A stretch of 64,000 nucleotides of DNA from Rhyacophila brunnea (taxonomy: Eukaryota > Arthropoda > Insecta > Trichoptera > Rhyacophilidae): assembly GCA_022495005.1 (NCBI GenBank), contig JAGYXB010000559.1:930001-994000 (forward strand). Direction: 5' to 3'. The notes under the pieces are model-generated. The model was not told the origin of the DNA, ran no database searches, and was given only the letters and a program-made list of their open reading frames with translations. Below are positions 60,104 to 64,000 of this stretch, one piece after another (position 1 is the first letter of the stretch; each line of letters starts with the position of its first letter). Both the position numbers and the translations under genes were made by a program.

Positions 60104-61405
60104 CGAGGGTGGGTCAATAATTCCTTAGAAAAAAGCATTAAAACAGTTTTTATTTTTGTATTTTTTTTTTATTTCTCAACATAATCTCCTTGGAGCTCAA
60201 TACACTTGGTTAGACGTTTCTCAATATTTTTAAACCGTCAGAAAAATAAGTTTTCGGAAGGTCCTCAAAATAAGCATTTGTCCGATCGATGACTTCTTCA
60301 TTTGAAAAAAAACGTTGTCCACTTAGCCATTTTTTTAAGTTTGGGAAAAGGAAAAAGTCACTGGGGGCTAAATCTGGCGAATACGGTGGGTGGTCGACCA
60401 ATTCGAACTTCAATTCTTCAATTTTAGCCATTGATCGTAAACATGTGTGAACACGGGCATTGTCCTGATGAAAGAGGATTTTTTTCCTGTTTAAATGAGG
60501 CCGTTTTTCTTCAATTTTGTTTTTTAGCTGGTCCAATAAAGATGCATAATAATCCCCTGTTATTGTTTTTCCTTTTTCCAAATAGTCAATGAAAATAATT
60601 TCACGTGCATCCCAAAATACAGTAGCCATAACCTTACCAGCTGATTTTACGGTTTTCGCCTTCTTTGGACATGGTTTGCCTTCGCAATCCACTGCTTTGA
60701 CTGTTCTTTCGTCTCGGGAGTATAGTGGTGTATCCATGTTTCATCTACAGTCACAAAGCGACGAAAAAATTCATCCGGATTGCGTTGCATGAGCGACAAC
60801 AGGGCTTTAGAGGCCACCACCCTATTGCGTTTATTGTCGACTGTGAGCAAACGCGGCACCCATCTTGCAGAAATATTTTTCATGCCCAATTTGTCATGTA
60901 AAATAGAAATGACGCTACCTTTTGAGATCCCTGTAACCTCAATTATCTCACTCAACTTTAATCTTCGGTCACTTAACAGCATATCGTGGATTTTATTGAT
61001 CATTTCTGGTGTAGTCACCTCTACAGGACGTCCTGAGCGTGGTTCATCCTTTGTTGATGTACGACCACGTTTAAATTCATTTAACCAGTTATAAATAGTT
61101 GCAAGTGAAGGAGCAGATATGCCGTGAACTAAATCCAACTCATTTTTTATTTCCTTTGCTGTTAACCCTTTTATATTAAAATGTTTAATAACAGCTCTAA
61201 ACTCAATTTTCTCCATTTTCCATTTTTCCATTTTCCACAAGCAAATTTTTTTTTTAAATGTACGAGAAACACACAACAACCCGACCAATCTGATTGAAAC
61301 TTCGCAGCATACTGAATCGGTAGTGCCGCTGCATGAAAACAAACCGCTTACAGTACTAGTCGCGCCACCTGTCGGCTTTTCTAAGGACTTATTGACCCAC
61401 CCTCG
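60104..61405 (-). mobile_element. mariner transposon (1302 bp)
   Basis: Complete element with TA on both sides (60102-60103 and 61406-61407). The inverted ends are 29 bp, differing at one base: CGAGGGTGGGTCAATAATTC on the left and CGAGGGTGGGTCAATAAGTC reverse complemented from the right, both followed by CTTAGAAAA. Length and TA target are typical for the mariner family. The ends appear intact and could still be recognised by an active transposase supplied elsewhere. Confidence 0.97.
60169..61231 (-). pseudogene. mariner transposase, two frameshifts
   Basis: The reading frame starts at Met 61231 (or 61216). Residues about 1-110 form the paired helix-turn-helix region (KIEFRAVIKHFNIKGLTAKE; RSGRPVEVTT), followed by the linker motif WVPRLLT. 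The first catalytic Asp is in VTVDETWIHHY. Near 60690 one base is missing and the frame shifts. The next frame carries AGKVMATVFWDA, the second Asp in LFHQDNARVH and the third in YSPDLAPSDFFLF with 34 residues between them, the DD34D signature of mariner. A second one-base loss in an A run near 60230 removes the normal C-terminus, which is readable in the next frame to the stop at 60169-60171. All catalytic residues are present, but the gene as given cannot encode a full-length enzyme unless the gaps are sequencing errors. Confidence 0.95.
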
Positions 61406-62170
61406 TATTATACGAGATATCACGGGACTAAGTACCGAAGAGCGCTGTTTCATCTTTCAATTCAATTTAGGCGCTCGTTGTTACTAACTTAAATACTTGT
61501 TACATTTTCGCGACATGATTTATCAAAGTGCCAACACTCGTGTCAATTTTATACTAGGCCCGAAGCGAAGTACGTGTTTAATGGTGATTTGGGACAACCA
61601 ATTATCGTTTATCATTGTTGAGATTCGGCATTCTAATTCAGATTTTCTTAAACGGTTCATGTTAAAATGATAAGTAATATTATTATTACTGCGATTTGTA
61701 GTAAGAGGGATTACATTAATAATTACCTATTAACATTAGGCTTTCAGTCTCACCCATATTGACCATTTCAATAGATATTGATCTTCAATATTTGTATAAC
61801 ATTTTTTGACGAATCTACATCACATAATAATTATTAAATTTTGTAAGTTTTCCCCTACATTTTCTTCTAACTTAAACCTTGTGATCTGAGAGGCAGACAT
61901 CGGTTTCCAGGCTAATTATATTTATAGGGTTGGGTCTAGTAAGTACATTAATGCTCTTTCCCACATGTACCTAATCTTCGAAGAATTGGAATGTTTGAAT
62001 TTGCTTTGCCAACGAGTCTTTCTAGGGAAACGGTTAAGAAAAATATAATAATACCCTTATGGGACCGACAAATAAGAAGTTTACCCTTGTACGGGATGTT
62101 CGGCTTGTGGCTCTGATCTTGATATTATCATTTTGATAACATTAAAGATATTCGCCCAGCTTACGGTTTA

Positions 62171-62186
62171 TGTGTGTGTGTGTGTG
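62171..62186 (+). repeat. (TG)8 microsatellite
   Basis: Eight uninterrupted TG units. Confidence 0.95.
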
Positions 62187-63062
62187 TTTTAAATTCTTGA
62201 GATGCAGTTTTGTGTCATTTGGGTCATCTGCAGTTGAGTATAAAAATCGATAAGCGTATATTTCAGTAATAAAGGTAATCAGTAAAAGTTAAATAAATTC
62301 TCTCTTAAATTGCAGTTAATGATTATCCGTATTCGACGTGGAACGGAAACAAGTGACATTAAACTGTCATTAATTTTATGAAAACGAGTTAGGTGCATTT
62401 TTTTAAATTTAAGTATAAATTTTTTAAATTTTAAATATAAATAATGTATCTTGTAGGAAATACCACGATTTATTATGTATTTTACAAATTTGATATTAAA
62501 AAAATATATTCAGCTTAATTAGGTGGTTTAGTGGCAGCGAAAAACAAGGAACCGAAGATTGGTGAGAATTTGATACTTAGTCTGCTACTTGTTCCCACTG
62601 TAGCACTGTATCATCACATTTACCTTATTTTATCTACGTCAATTTTAATCAGAGTTAATGGTATTACAGTAGCTTGACTGATGTTTCAATCCAAGCTTTT
62701 GTGTTTGTGGCGTGATCTCTAATATATTTCAGAAACAATATAATATATTATAATATATCGCATATTTCCAAGCCAGTTCATAATTTGGGTGTAAGCATTA
62801 AATTCATGCTATTCTGATTATTGTACTGGTTCATCTCCACAGGCGACCGACCCATTTGTTTATTTGACATTATCAATTTATTCCGCGCCCATAAAATGAA
62901 ATCATGCAAAAATCTCTTCACGTCTAAATTCAAAGTTCATTAATCTTTTCAATGGCTGTAAAAAAAGTCACAACCTTGCAGCGGCTGATCAGAACGGATG
63001 GGGTTCCAGTTTTATTGATCTCGCGTTCGAATATTTACTTTAATAATAAATAGTATAGGTAT

Positions 63063-63087
63063 TTTGCCTCCGGACTCCGGAGGCAAA
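63063..63087. repeat. Perfect 25-bp palindrome
   Basis: TTTGCCTCCGGA, a single C, then the exact reverse complement. It is GC-rich against an AT-rich background. It may be a small hairpin or a symmetrical binding site. Confidence 0.85.
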
Positions 63088-64000
63088 CATTTTCGTTGAG
63101 GTCATTTTCGAACACAGGCAATGCTTCTTCTTTTGATCGCATTAAAAAAAATCATATTTATTTAACGATGTGATTGGTTGTGGTTTGTTGCATGGTTTTC
63201 GATCGGTGCTGCCACATGTATTACCACCAGCTATTTATTTTATTCCAACCAGATGTGGCGTTTTTCCGTTGAACTTTTATTTATATTCAATGAGATACGT
63301 TTCGATGAATTCTAAAAAATATTATAAGTATGTTTATTACCGAAATTTAATGCTTCGTTTTGTTGCAAATTTGTGATAGCCACACGTAATTTTCTCGAAT
63401 GAGATATTTTTAATATCGAATACTGGTTGCGGTACATCATTCATTGTTGGTGCGGTTGTTGCGGTGTTTGGCTATTGGTAACACCGCTGCAACAGATGTT
63501 TTCGTAACGCGTTGTTCTCACGTCGATCTATCCGTTCGTTCGATTTCGCTGTGATTCCGTATTGTGTTGTGGAATCGACGATGACGTTGCATTGCATCGA
63601 TCGCTCGGTTTCTTGTACCCGGAGCTAATCGACTGAAATTAATATTACATATCGTCTGATTCGTTGCAATCGCTTGTTTTCTTCTGGACAGGGCTGGTTA
63701 GGGTTCATTATGAATATATATTTAATAATTATAACTAACTATCGATTCAATGTGAAAATTAACCAGGGGCGTTGACCTCTAAGTTGAGATAGGAAGAAGC
63801 CAGACAAAAAATCGAGACTAGATTCAGAGTTCAGCAATGTTGAAGAATGGTCGCATTCCTAATTCTTAAAGATGACAACGAATATATTGATATTGATTCA
63901 ATTTAATACTATTCTAGATCTGTAATTTTATACTGCTTTTAATTGCATTTCTCTTTATTATGAGATATTCAAAAAATCCATTTACTGTCGAATGCTCTAT

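Larger units (their letters stand above)
61408..64000. other. Non-coding stretch to window end
   Basis: No gene recognised. Contains a TG microsatellite (62171-62186), a 25-bp palindrome (63063-63087) and a GC/CpG-richer block at 63420-63640. The plus frame 63170-63376 has no family motifs. Confidence 0.45.

Noticed and set aside
60589..61094. Plus-strand frames inside the mariner
   Set aside because: Antisense shadows of the transposase.
1..64000. CRISPR arrays, bacterial operons or viral genes
   Set aside because: No regularly spaced repeats, no ribosome-binding-site/gene trains, and no viral protein motifs were seen. The mobile elements present are eukaryotic.

Overview
The window looks like a stretch of an A+T-rich insect nuclear genome. 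The composition (dense TAATATTATA-type runs and GTACCTAC motifs), a short (TTAGG)n tract and the mix of mariner, hAT, TTAA-target and RTE-like non-LTR elements suggest a hemipteran, possibly aphid-like. That placement is an inference. I found no host protein-coding gene that I can name. Nearly all open frames of 60-140 codons are chance AT-rich frames or lie inside repeats.

The clearest feature is a mariner transposon at 60104-61405, with a TA target duplication, 29-bp inverted ends and a DD34D transposase spoiled by two one-base deletions. A second dated insertion is a 998-bp internally deleted hAT at 9528-10525, with a perfect 8-bp target duplication and the C-terminal part of a transposase carrying three in-frame stops. 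A third is a non-autonomous 713-bp hAT at 23273-23985.

The most striking family is a foldback element inserted at TTAA: two near-complete copies (26656-28045 and 44857-46242) that are almost entirely one inverted repeat with arms of about 680 bp, and a one-armed derivative (29911-30683). Smaller inverted-repeat elements lie at 8250-8786, 10672-10913, 12580-12714, 39355-39705, 41523-41772 and 51214-51473. A tRNA-derived SINE is present twice (15137-15377 plus, 22308-22538 minus). A separate repeat family (31008-31531 and 35112-35446, inverted) carries a tRNA-Asp-like module in one copy. Decayed non-LTR reverse transcriptase C-termini or tails lie at 4033-4225, 18491-18617, 34640-34970, 43034-43742, 44384-44620, 53092-53268 and perhaps 55066-55200.

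Regionally, 1-41 kb is repeat debris in AT-rich sequence. From about 42 kb to the end, repeats thin out and several GC/CpG-richer non-coding islands appear (42.4, 48.75-49.1, 51.0, 52.25-52.5, 54.9, 56.3-56.6, 58.1 and 63.4-63.6 kb). These could be regulatory or untranslated-exon sequence of a gene outside the window, but nothing here proves it.
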